Assembly (NCBI GenBank): GCA_913042065.1
Contig: CAJWKB010000040.1
Location: 1 to 6,923, forward strand
Source: an uncultured Alphaproteobacteria bacterium
Lineage (GTDB): Bacteria; Pseudomonadota; Alphaproteobacteria; Puniceispirillales; Puniceispirillaceae
Direction of reading: 5' to 3'
Length of the DNA stretch: 6,923 nt
Each line of letters opens with the position of its first letter. Positions within the stretch are counted from its first letter, which is position 1. The notes under the pieces were generated by a model. That model made no database searches. It saw nothing but the letters and a program-made list of their open reading frames with translations, and had not been told where the DNA came from. Shown here piece after piece: positions 1-5,702 of the stretch. A program made the position numbers and the translations under genes.

Positions 1-706
1 CTGCGATGATTTCGTCATCAAGTGGCGCTGGAGCTGTTGATTGCGCCAGTATGCCGTTGCGATGGTGGTTCAGGCTTGGCGGAAAATGGCTGATATCACC
101 CGTTGTGTTGCGCGCTACCAGAAAGCTTGCTTCGGCTGCAAAATCTACCATTTCTTCCAGAATGGCGTCATCCGTGCCGAGACTATCAAAGGCGGCTTCG
201 ATATTGTCGCCAAGCTTGACCCGCACCTGCCCCTTCCCATCATAGCCAAGTGTAGAGGTTTTTAGAATGCATGGAAGCTTATGAACTCGCATTACGGCGT
301 TCAAATCGCCCGCGGTCGTGATAGGCCAAAATTGTGGTGTCTTTATACCCAATTCGCGCGCTTTGGTCTTCTCTAGAATGCGGTGCTGCGCTGTATGAAG
401 GGCGGCGCGCCCTGGGCTGACTGGACAGGTATCGGCGAGTACATCCATGACAATGGCTGGCACATTCTCAAATTCGCTGGTTATCACATCGACATTTGTG
501 GCAAAGGCAGCAAGCGCAGTAGTGTCATCATAAGCCGCTGTTGTTGCTCGATAGGCAACATCCCCCGCAGGGCTATTCCTGGCATCAGGCGCATAGATGT
601 GCGTGCGCAGTCCCAACTGGGCGGCAGCGATAGCAAGCATTCGTCCAAGTTGTCCGCTGCCAAGAATGCCGATCGTCTGAACGGAGGTAGTGTTGTTCCC
701 CTTCAT
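1..706 (-). CDS. purK: N5-carboxyaminoimidazole ribonucleotide synthase PurK (N-terminal part, 3' end outside window)
   Basis: PurK is an ATP-grasp enzyme that uses ATP and bicarbonate to carboxylate aminoimidazole ribonucleotide to N5-CAIR in cytosolic purine synthesis. The 235 visible residues of a family usually about 350-380 long show the N-terminal nucleotide-fold motif GSGQLGRM (16-23), the family motif EFENV (78-82), and the ATP-grasp glycine loop TLGYDGKGQ (152-160). The C-terminal part lies beyond the left edge. The ATG at 706 overlaps the purE stop in an ATGA arrangement, which supports translational coupling. The ribosome site is weak (AAGAGA inside the purE end). One oddity is that the segment usually reading V-E-N-x-H-x-x-G-I-L is [10 protein letters not shown] at 211-220, so the usual Glu is missing. 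The identification is secure; activity is inferred. Confidence 0.95.
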   Translation of the reverse strand, partial: MKGNNTTSVQTIGILGSGQLGRMLAIAAAQLGLRTHIYAPDARNSPAGDVAYRATTAAYDDTTALAAFATNVDVITSEFENVPAIVMDVLADTCPVSPGRAALHTAQHRILEKTKARELGIKTPQFWPITTAGDLNAVMRVHKLPCILKTSTLGYDGKGQVRVKLGDNIEAAFDSLGTDDAILEEMVDFAAEASFLVARNTTGDISHFPPSLNHHRNGILAQSTAPAPLDDEIIA

Positions 707-1203
707 GACGGAGTCTCTTCAACATCCGCGCTCTGCCGTACCCGCCAGTCAATCATCTTTTTAGCGAGTGATGAGTCGGTCAGCGCTAGGATTTGCAGTG
801 CCAGAAGGGCCGAATTTTTCGCGCCCGCAATACCGATGGCAAGTGTGCCAACCGGAACACCGGCTGGCATCTGGACGATAGACATCAGAGAGTCCATACC
901 CTTGAGCGCAGCTGTTTCGATTGGTACTCCCAGCACTGGTAAATTTGTGTGAGCTGCTAACATGCCTGGCAAATGCGCCGCACCACCTGCACCGGCGATG
1001 ATAACGTCAAACCCGTTATCGTGAGCTGTTTCCGCGAAATTTGTAAGCCGTTTTGGGGTTCTATGGGCCGAGATTATTTTAACCTCATGGGGCACATTAA
1101 AATGCTCGAGAATGGCCGCCGCTTCCCGCATGGTTTTCCAGTCAGATTGGCTGCCCATGCAGATAGCAATTTTTCGGGATGGATTGTCTTTGGGCCTCGA
1201 CAT
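703..1203 (-). CDS. purE: N5-carboxyaminoimidazole ribonucleotide mutase PurE (class I)
   Basis: PurE converts N5-CAIR, the PurK product, to 4-carboxy-AIR in the cytosol, as an octamer in characterised class I enzymes. The 166-residue frame is the usual full length. It has GSQSD (17-21) for phosphate and ribose binding, SAHRTP (45-50) with the catalytic His47, the glycine-rich [12 protein letters not shown] (70-81), GVP (92-94), and [13 protein letters not shown] (108-120). The near-invariant A-G-A-x-N-A is AGAKNS here, a mild change. The ATG at 1203 has no strong Shine-Dalgarno sequence. The gene follows the DUF465 gene by 47 bases and overlaps purK by 4, so it is probably translated from a shared transcript. 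The PurE-PurK pair rules out the one-step class II PurE as the likely chemistry. Confidence 0.97.
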   Translation of the reverse strand: MSRPKDNPSRKIAICMGSQSDWKTMREAAAILEHFNVPHEVKIISAHRTPKRLTNFAETAHDNGFDVIIAGAGGAAHLPGMLAAHTNLPVLGVPIETAALKGMDSLMSIVQMPAGVPVGTLAIGIAGAKNSALLALQILALTDSSLAKKMIDWRVRQSADVEETPS

Positions 1204-1250
1204 AACTTAAGGACTCGCTGGAAATTATCAACAGATTCTAGGTTTGCTGG

Positions 1251-1469
1251 CTAGGCAATGATGTCCGGCAAAATACGGCTACGCAATAGTGTCATTTCGT
1301 CTTTGAGGATAAGTTTTCGCTTTTTCAATCGTTGTAGCTTCAGCTGGTCAAAAGGCTTGTCATCGGCGAGACGCTCAATTACATCGTCGAGATCACGATG
1401 TTCAGACTCAAGTTGACGTAACTTTTTGATGATCGTCTGCTGATCGTCAGTACTATCCTGATCTGTCAA
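1251..1469 (-). CDS. DUF465 / YdcH-family small coiled-coil protein
   Basis: This is a short, highly charged helical protein of the DUF465 (YdcH-like) family, whose molecular role is not established. Diagnostic parts are L-x-x-L-E-x-E-H-R-D-L-D near the N terminus, the basic L-K-x-Q-R-L-K-K-R-K-L-x-L-K-D block in the middle, and the C-terminal PDIIA. The heptad pattern suggests a helical hairpin or coiled coil. The frame could open at a TTG at 1487 or an ATG at 1484, but neither has a good ribosome site. A TTG at 1469 has GGGAG six bases before it (1476-1480) and gives a 72-residue protein starting MTDQDS, which fits the family better, so I chose it. It lies between the trcR-like gene and purE, so co-transcription is likely. 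Confidence 0.85.
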   Translation of the reverse strand: MTDQDSTDDQQTIIKKLRQLESEHRDLDDVIERLADDKPFDQLKLQRLKKRKLILKDEMTLLRSRILPDIIA

Positions 1470-1475
1470 GATGAA

Positions 1476-1480
1476 CTCCC
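1476..1480 (-). promoter_or_regulatory. Ribosome binding site that decides the DUF465 start
   Basis: On the minus strand GGGAG lies six bases before the TTG at 1469. The upstream ATG at 1484 has no purine-rich site at a workable distance; its nearest candidate is only GCGAG, too far upstream. This favours a TTG start 15 bases inside the longest ATG frame. Confidence 0.55.
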
Positions 1481-1495
1481 ACATCAATGGTCGCG

Positions 1496-2059
1496 TTATG
1501 GCAACTCGCTGAGGTTTGAGACCTGTTCTTCGACCTGAGTTGAACCACCGGCTTTTGCGATGGCGGCATCAAGATCACCTTGCGTACATAGCCCCAGCAT
1601 TGCCGGATGTTTGGCGGTGATGTTGGCAATGTTCCAGTGCGTGCGTTCGCGAATCTTGTTGATGGTTTCCTTAGTTGTGCCGATCAGCTTGACAATCTGG
1701 GAGTCTTTAAGTTCTGGATGATGTTTAACTAGCCAAGCGATACCATCAGGCTTGTCGCCACGCCGCGCAACCGGAACATAGCGTGGGCCCTTGGTACGCC
1801 GATTGGGTGTCGGCAGGTCAGACTCAGCAAGCACTAGCCGCGCTGTCGAATCATTCTGGCAACGATCCAGCTCTGCCTGCGTTAGCTGACCATTTTGCAC
1901 CGGGTCATATCCCTGGATGCCAATGCCGGCTTCGCCATCGGCAATTGATTGTACCTCTAAAGGATGCAAACTGCAGAAATCGGCAATCTGGTCAAAGGAT
2001 AGGGATGTGTTGTCAATCAGCCAGACGGCTGACGCTTTGGGCATGAGAAGTTGTGTCAT
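1496..2059 (-). CDS. trcR: DUF1013 family regulator, TrcR-like cell-cycle transcriptional regulator
   Basis: This 187-residue protein matches the alphaproteobacterial DUF1013 family, annotated in databases as the cell-cycle transcriptional regulator TrcR. Hallmarks are the N-terminal LMPKASAVWLIDNTSLSF segment (5-22), then FCSLHPLEVQSIADGE (28-43), the G-x-D-P-V-x-N-G-Q-L-T stretch (50-60), D-K-P-D-x-I-A-W-L (102-110), and KLIGTTKETINKIRERTHW (124-142). Residues 20-43 and 117-141 read as two helix-turn-helix-like units, which fits DNA binding. The last 20 residues are acidic and poorly conserved. The ATG at 2059 is preceded by AAAGGT about nine bases upstream. It is the first gene of the unit trcR-DUF465-purE-purK. 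Family membership is clear; DNA targets and the exact role in this organism are not visible, and the symbol rests on family naming. Confidence 0.88.
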   Translation of the reverse strand: MTQLLMPKASAVWLIDNTSLSFDQIADFCSLHPLEVQSIADGEAGIGIQGYDPVQNGQLTQAELDRCQNDSTARLVLAESDLPTPNRRTKGPRYVPVARRGDKPDGIAWLVKHHPELKDSQIVKLIGTTKETINKIRERTHWNIANITAKHPAMLGLCTQGDLDAAIAKAGGSTQVEEQVSNLSELP

Positions 2060-2167
2060 TTTGATGTTACCTTTGTTGTCTTACCGAATATCCTATCGGC
2101 TGCACCCTGCGCCGATGCATATCACCGGTCAGACGTGTTCTCTTTGCAAACTGAAGTGGAACAATTG

Positions 2168-2197
2168 CTTATACTCCTGAAAGGCAGTGATTGCCAA
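2168..2197 (-). promoter_or_regulatory. Candidate sigma70 promoter for trcR-DUF465-purE-purK
   Basis: On the minus strand a -35 box TTGGCA (2192-2197) and a -10 box TATAAG (2168-2173) are separated by 18 bases. Each box differs from consensus at one position. Transcription would start near 2160, giving a leader of about 100 bases before the ATG at 2059. Just upstream of the -35, the hexamer TTAGCA occurs twice ten bases apart (2207-2212 and 2217-2222). Nothing else in the gap between the two divergent genes matches as well on this strand. Confidence 0.5.
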
Positions 2198-2283
2198 GCC
2201 TCCCTTTGCTAAGAGGTGCTAAAAAGTGCATATTTGTCCCGCGAAACTGATATCGCAGCTTGTATAAAGCAGGGAGCTAGCAG

Positions 2284-2475
2284 ATGGATGATGAACTCGA
2301 TGTGTTGAAGCCGCCGGGGTCCGGACCGGAGATAGAGCGTTGGAATCGGGAGGATCTAGAGGCCTATATTGATGCCATGAAGGCTGAGATTATTAAGGTT
2401 GAGCGAATTCTCGCGAGTAAGGCCGGTGTTAATGCAGAAGCTGCGGCACTTTTTGGCCGCGTAGATAAAGGCTGA
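2284..2475 (+). CDS. DUF1192 family small protein
   Basis: This 63-residue acidic protein fits DUF1192, a short alphaproteobacterial family of unknown function. The family pattern is an acidic start (MDDELD), a variable Pro/Gly linker (10-15), then a helical segment beginning ExLxxYIxxMxxEIxxVExILxxK (about 24-46) predicted to form a coiled coil, and a short Ala-rich tail that ends near a Phe (residue 57). The ribosome site AGGGAG (2271-2276) lies seven bases before the ATG. It is read divergently from trcR and convergently with ygfZ, leaving only 9 bases before the ygfZ stop, so it is probably a single-gene unit. I see no transmembrane segment or catalytic motif. A TATAAA at 2263-2268 lies too close to the ribosome site to be its -10. 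Confidence 0.85.
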   Translation: MDDELDVLKPPGSGPEIERWNREDLEAYIDAMKAEIIKVERILASKAGVNAEAAALFGRVDKG

Positions 2476-2484
2476 GTGGAACGT

Positions 2485-3402
2485 CTAGCCAGCTTTGTCG
2501 TTGCGCGCTGGGTTGGGCAGAGGATGCATCCACTCCGGGATCAACAGGTCTGCAGGTGAGCCGGCAACCTGCAGCTTGGCCTCACCACCCAGAACAAGAT
2601 GCAGATCGGACAGTTTGATCAATGCTAAGCACAGGCTGCCACCTTCCGTTTCTGCGGCTGTCTTGGTTGTTGCGATAGCTCTTTCATTTAATAGAATTTC
2701 TGTCCCGGGAGTTGGCGGTGAGCCAGCGGGCAGGTGCAACGGCACAAGCCGACGTTTCACAAGGCCACGATAATGGGTGCGGGCCGTGACTTCTTGACCG
2801 ATGTAACAGCCCTTTTCAAAATCAACTGCGCCCAGCTTGTCGAGACCGGCTTCAAGCATCAGTGCGCGTTCCGGAGTAAGGTCAATCGGTCCCTCGGGAA
2901 CCCCGGCGGCGATACGCAGTGCGTGCCATTCCGTGATGTCACCACAAGTTGCGATTGCGATGAAGGGGGGCGCCGTATCACGATTGCCAAGCCAACGATA
3001 ACCGAGGCTCTGATGACGTGGGTCGTGATAAACACCTTCGATATTAATTGGCGCGCCCCAGCACAACCAGATAGTCATGTCCTCAATTATCTGAAGACTG
3101 ACCGAGCGGCGCAGGCGATAACGGCGCAGGCGCGTGAAAAGGTCGGCAAGACCTGTTCCATCGGCTTCAATAATAAAATGGCTACTTGCGTTAGCGCTAG
3201 CGAGGCCGCAGTAGATCATCATGTCATGAAGGACGCGGCCCTGCGGGGTCAATAGCGCCCCAGGTGAGCAGCCATCTACAGAAATTTTGTCGATGTTGGT
3301 GGTCAGAATGGTTTGCAGGAAAGGCGCAGCCTCCTCACCGTCGATTTGGATGAAGCCTTTGCCAACCAATGGTGCAAAAATGGCAGATGCCTGATCATTC
3401 AT
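2485..3402 (-). CDS. ygfZ: YgfZ/GcvT-like folate-binding protein (Fe-S cluster assembly/repair factor)
   Basis: YgfZ (bacterial counterpart of mitochondrial Iba57/CAF17) is a cytosolic tetrahydrofolate-binding protein that supports assembly or repair of certain Fe-S enzymes. The 305-residue product has the GcvT-like fold pattern: an early GFIQIDGEEAAPFLQ segment (16-30), L-T-P-Q-G-R-V-L-H-D (51-60), and the signature KGCYIGQE (197-204) with the functional Cys199, followed by VTARTHYRG (205-213). A longer frame opens at 3501, but its first 33 codons would overlap the upstream gene's end and do not look like family sequence. The ATG at 3402 has AGGAAA about six bases upstream and gives the normal N terminus. 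It lies 29 bases after the upstream exported-protein gene, so co-transcription is possible. Confidence 0.93.
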   Translation of the reverse strand: MNDQASAIFAPLVGKGFIQIDGEEAAPFLQTILTTNIDKISVDGCSPGALLTPQGRVLHDMMIYCGLASANASSHFIIEADGTGLADLFTRLRRYRLRRSVSLQIIEDMTIWLCWGAPINIEGVYHDPRHQSLGYRWLGNRDTAPPFIAIATCGDITEWHALRIAAGVPEGPIDLTPERALMLEAGLDKLGAVDFEKGCYIGQEVTARTHYRGLVKRRLVPLHLPAGSPPTPGTEILLNERAIATTKTAAETEGGSLCLALIKLSDLHLVLGGEAKLQVAGSPADLLIPEWMHPLPNPARNDKAG

Positions 3403-3431
3403 GATGGTTTCCTGTTGCCGTCCGATATAGG

Positions 3432-3923
3432 CTACTTCTGGAGTGAAACGTTGCCAGCGAATCGAGCGATGTAAAAATGTCTCTTGCGCGTCCAGAAACA
3501 CCGATCTTTTGCTGGAGTAATTTCGCGATAATCTGACTTATCGGTAAAGCTGTATTTCTGTTTGCAGCCCAAATAGCTAACTGTAATCCAGTCATCCCCC
3601 AGATTAAGCTCACCACGGTCTTGTGTCTTGATTGTTATTGCCGCTTGATCACGGGAAAAACATTGGCCAACCTTGCCGCCTCGGCATTTGGTCTCATTAG
3701 AGTCCGTCACTCGAATATAGGTCAGCCGACCTTGGTCGAAACGGAACCCCTCATCGTCAAACATCGCACAGCCATCATGCGGCGGTGTCCTGCTTTTTGC
3801 AAATTCACAGGTGAACCAGGTGCCAGCCCATTTTCCTGTTTCTGGTGAACTGAATTGCGAGGCCTGCAACGAGACGACTATGGTAAATAAGGCCAAAAGC
3901 CCGAGGATGGATATACGAAACAT
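3432..3923 (-). CDS. Exported cysteine-rich protein of unknown function
   Basis: I do not recognise this family. The 163-residue product starts with a typical signal peptide: MFR, then a hydrophobic run (ISILGLLALFTIVVSL, 4-19), with a plausible signal peptidase I site after Ala21. The mature part is about 142 residues with six cysteines (39, 52, 80, 88, 120, 142), an even number that would suit three disulfides in the periplasm. Trp33 and Trp37 flank a KWAGTWFTCEF block, and alternating hydrophobics (68-75, 95-101, 112-118) suggest a beta-rich fold. The frame stays open upstream to a TTG at 4004 and an ATG at 3998, but that would put 25 or more charged residues before the hydrophobic run. 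I therefore prefer the ATG at 3923, though its ribosome site is weak. It lies between the MFS gene and ygfZ on the same strand. Confidence 0.65.
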   Translation of the reverse strand: MFRISILGLLALFTIVVSLQASQFSSPETGKWAGTWFTCEFAKSRTPPHDGCAMFDDEGFRFDQGRLTYIRVTDSNETKCRGGKVGQCFSRDQAAITIKTQDRGELNLGDDWITVSYLGCKQKYSFTDKSDYREITPAKDRCFWTRKRHFYIARFAGNVSLQK

Positions 3924-4006
3924 TGAGCGGCTCTGTTTTTTCCTGAATACGAAAATAGACCGGACCGGCAAGGCATTTTCTCTGCCAGTTACCTCCATGG
4001 ACAACT

Positions 4007-5323
4007 TTACCGATTGATCTGCCGTCCCGCAAGCCGCAGAAACAGAACAGCACCAATCTGCGCTGTTAAGGCAAGAGCAATATTGAGACTCATCAGGGTG
4101 GGCAGCCCATGCCCGTGGTCAATCATGACACCCATCATCATCGGTGACAATGCCGAGGCAAAAACCCCCACTGGCAGGAAGACAGATTTGATTTCTCCAA
4201 GAAACCGGGTGCCATAAAGCTCAGCCGTAATTGCTGTCAGAGCACTGAACGGCATGCCTGACGCCAAGCCAAACAACGCAAAGAACAGTGGCACACCGAC
4301 GCTTGAGTTGCCGAACCAAAGCACGGCGCATGCCAATGCTGTCGGCAACATGGTGTGCGCGGCAATACGGCGCGCAGTAAATCGGTCTACCAGCTGGCCC
4401 GATAAAAGGGTGCCGAGGATCGCAAAGCCGGCATAGAGAACATAGTTAGCGGTCCAGCTTTCCATGCTGACATTTTTCAGTTCTGCCAGATGAATTTGAT
4501 GGAAAAGCAGGCCGGTAATGGAGAAGTTTGGAACCGTGAAAAGTCCTAGCAGGCCAAACCAGAACCGGCGGTCACGTAGCATTGCCTGCCGCCGCCAATG
4601 GGCCACACCGTCAATCATGAGAATAGCTGCCCCAGTATGTTTTTTGGCATTGCTGTCTGGCAATTTGCTTTTGGCCTGTAACGCCTCCAATCCGCCGCCA
4701 TCCTGATAGCGTGTGCGCTGGGTCAGATAGCGGATGTTGGGACCAAGTGCGAGCGCTAGCCCGATTGGTAGAACCAGCCAGATCTGCCGCCAGTCAAAGA
4801 TTGTCAGCAAGGCCACGACCGAAATTGGTCCGATGGATTCAGCGAAGCTGATACCCATCTGGGCAATCGACAACGCGCGGCCACGCGCCGCCGTATAGCG
4901 CCTTGCCATGGCTGTCGAATAGACATGTGTCATCATTCCCTGTCCACACAGTCGCAACATATAAAGTCCGAGCACAAGGGTCACCACGGAAAAGATCTGG
5001 CTGAAAAGCATTGCCGTAAGGCAAAGGGATGACAGCACTAACAACGCCAGCTTTTCCACCCGCACCGTGTCAGCCAATTTGCCGACCCACAACAGGCTGA
5101 TGGCACTACAGGTAGTGGCGATGGCGTAATAGGTGCCAAAATCGCCATGGCTGAGCGCAAGTTCGGCCCTTATATGGCCCGAGTAGAGCGAAATAAAGAA
5201 CGTCTGACCTAGCGATGAGCAGAAAGCCATCGCCATGCCGAACAGTAGAAATCGCCATTCAACGGTAATGAAATCGCGGGTTGAGGCTGGCAGCTCAGAA
5301 GCCGGTGCTAGAGGCAGGGTCAT
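4007..5323 (-). CDS. MFS transporter, 12 transmembrane segments
   Basis: This is an inner-membrane secondary transporter of the major facilitator superfamily, 438 residues, the usual length. Twelve hydrophobic helices can be read: roughly 23-46, 61-81, 91-110, 112-133, 151-174, 178-198, then after a hydrophilic central loop (199-252) 253-275, 292-314, 320-338, 343-366, 380-402 and 407-429. The loop after helix 2 carries the MFS motif A in degenerate form, GKLADTVRVEK (81-91), and the matching loop after helix 8 is GQLVDRFTARR (309-319). The substrate cannot be told from sequence. The start at 5323 is a plain ATG with only a weak purine stretch before it (GTGAAG). It is divergent from clpB across a 379-base gap and upstream of the exported-protein gene by 83 bases. 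Confidence 0.9.
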   Translation of the reverse strand: MTLPLAPASELPASTRDFITVEWRFLLFGMAMAFCSSLGQTFFISLYSGHIRAELALSHGDFGTYYAIATTCSAISLLWVGKLADTVRVEKLALLVLSSLCLTAMLFSQIFSVVTLVLGLYMLRLCGQGMMTHVYSTAMARRYTAARGRALSIAQMGISFAESIGPISVVALLTIFDWRQIWLVLPIGLALALGPNIRYLTQRTRYQDGGGLEALQAKSKLPDSNAKKHTGAAILMIDGVAHWRRQAMLRDRRFWFGLLGLFTVPNFSITGLLFHQIHLAELKNVSMESWTANYVLYAGFAILGTLLSGQLVDRFTARRIAAHTMLPTALACAVLWFGNSSVGVPLFFALFGLASGMPFSALTAITAELYGTRFLGEIKSVFLPVGVFASALSPMMMGVMIDHGHGLPTLMSLNIALALTAQIGAVLFLRLAGRQINR

Positions 5324-5422
5324 GGCCGGACTTCACCACAGGAAGCCGGCAGCGACAAGGAGAAATGGTCAAACGCCTTACATGACCTAAACAATGCTCA
5401 CTTCTTGAAAAGTGGAAATCAG

Positions 5423-5473
5423 TTGCATAAATAAAAAGCATAGTAAATGCTTTTTGCATAAAATTATGCGCAT
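5423..5473. repeat. AT-rich palindrome cluster (GCAT/ATGC half-sites), possible operator
   Basis: AAAAAGCAT (5433-5441) and ATGCTTTTT (5447-5455) form a perfect 9-base inverted repeat around a 5-base centre. Immediately after it GCATAA (5456-5461) and TTATGC (5464-5469) form a second, 6-base inverted repeat. TTGCATAAA occurs as a direct repeat at 5423-5431 and 5454-5462. In all, six GCAT or ATGC units fall within about 50 bases. The stem is mostly A-T with only two G-C pairs, so a rho-independent terminator is unlikely, and there is no gene end here to terminate. A binding region for a dimeric regulator of the MFS gene, clpB or both is the simplest reading, but it is inferred. Confidence 0.5.
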
Positions 5474-5592
5474 TTGATCTTTAGCCTGGCACGTGATGGC
5501 AGTGACCAATTTCATTTAACAGGCGGTCAGGCCTGAGCTAAATGCAGAGAGGTTGATGTATTGATGCATGAATTGCAAAGGGCGGCTATGGC

Positions 5593-5619
5593 CTTGATCT
5601 AGCTGATATGTGTTATACT
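5593..5619 (+). promoter_or_regulatory. Candidate clpB promoter
   Basis: CTTGAT (5593-5598) and TATACT (5614-5619) are separated by 15 bases. The spacing is short for sigma70. The CTTG core in the -35 position is what heat-shock sigma (RpoH) promoters share, and clpB is a classic RpoH target, but the -10 does not match the RpoH consensus well. Transcription would start near 5626, giving a leader of about 75 bases. Confidence 0.35.
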
Positions 5620-5688
5620 TACCGAGAGCTGATAATAAGACGACAGCGAGCTGTAGCAGTCACGCGGGTAAGTTCATCCATATGATTT

Positions 5689-5693
5689 GGGAG
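5689..5693 (+). promoter_or_regulatory. clpB ribosome binding site
   Basis: GGGAG lies nine bases before the ATG at 5703. An in-frame GTG directly precedes that ATG (5700-5702) at a spacing of six, so the GTG could also serve as the start. The ATG is preferred because the family begins at this residue. Confidence 0.6.
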
Positions 5694-5702
5694 TTTTAAG
5701 TG

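Larger units (their letters stand above)
5324..5702. other. Divergent intergenic region between the MFS gene and clpB
   Basis: This gap of 379 bases contains no convincing gene on either strand. Its middle part (about 5400-5480) is clearly more AT-rich than the flanks and holds the palindrome cluster at 5423-5473. The clpB-proximal part holds a candidate promoter (5593-5619), a short hairpin (5639-5661) that would fall in the clpB leader, and the clpB ribosome site (5689-5693). I could not find a convincing promoter for the MFS gene on the minus strand. Confidence 0.8.

Noticed and set aside
207..214. ClpB Walker A reading GQPGVGKT instead of the common GEPGVGKT (protein residue positions 207-214)
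   Set aside because: The changed residue is a variable position in the G-x-x-x-x-G-K-T loop; the essential Gly, Lys and Thr are present, so activity is not in doubt.
383..952. A 189-codon plus-strand open frame opposite purK and purE
   Set aside because: It crosses the boundary between two strongly supported minus-strand genes, and its translation shows no recognisable motif.
2207..2222. Repeated TTAGCA (minus strand) upstream of the trcR promoter, considered as a CtrA box
   Set aside because: CtrA boxes read TTAA-N7-TTAA; here the half-sites are TTAG with a 10-base period. No GANTC (CcrM) site was found in the trcR upstream region either, so no cell-cycle operator can be claimed.
2263..2268. 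TATAAA as the -10 box of the DUF1192 gene
   Set aside because: It sits just before the ribosome site, would leave a leader of about ten bases or less, and has no -35 at a normal distance.
2734..3255. A 173-codon plus-strand open frame opposite ygfZ
   Set aside because: It is covered by the ygfZ coding region with its KGCYIGQE signature, and its translation resembles no family.
5433..5455. The 9-base hairpin before clpB as a rho-independent terminator
   Set aside because: The stem has only two G-C pairs and no gene ends near it: both flanking genes read away from it.
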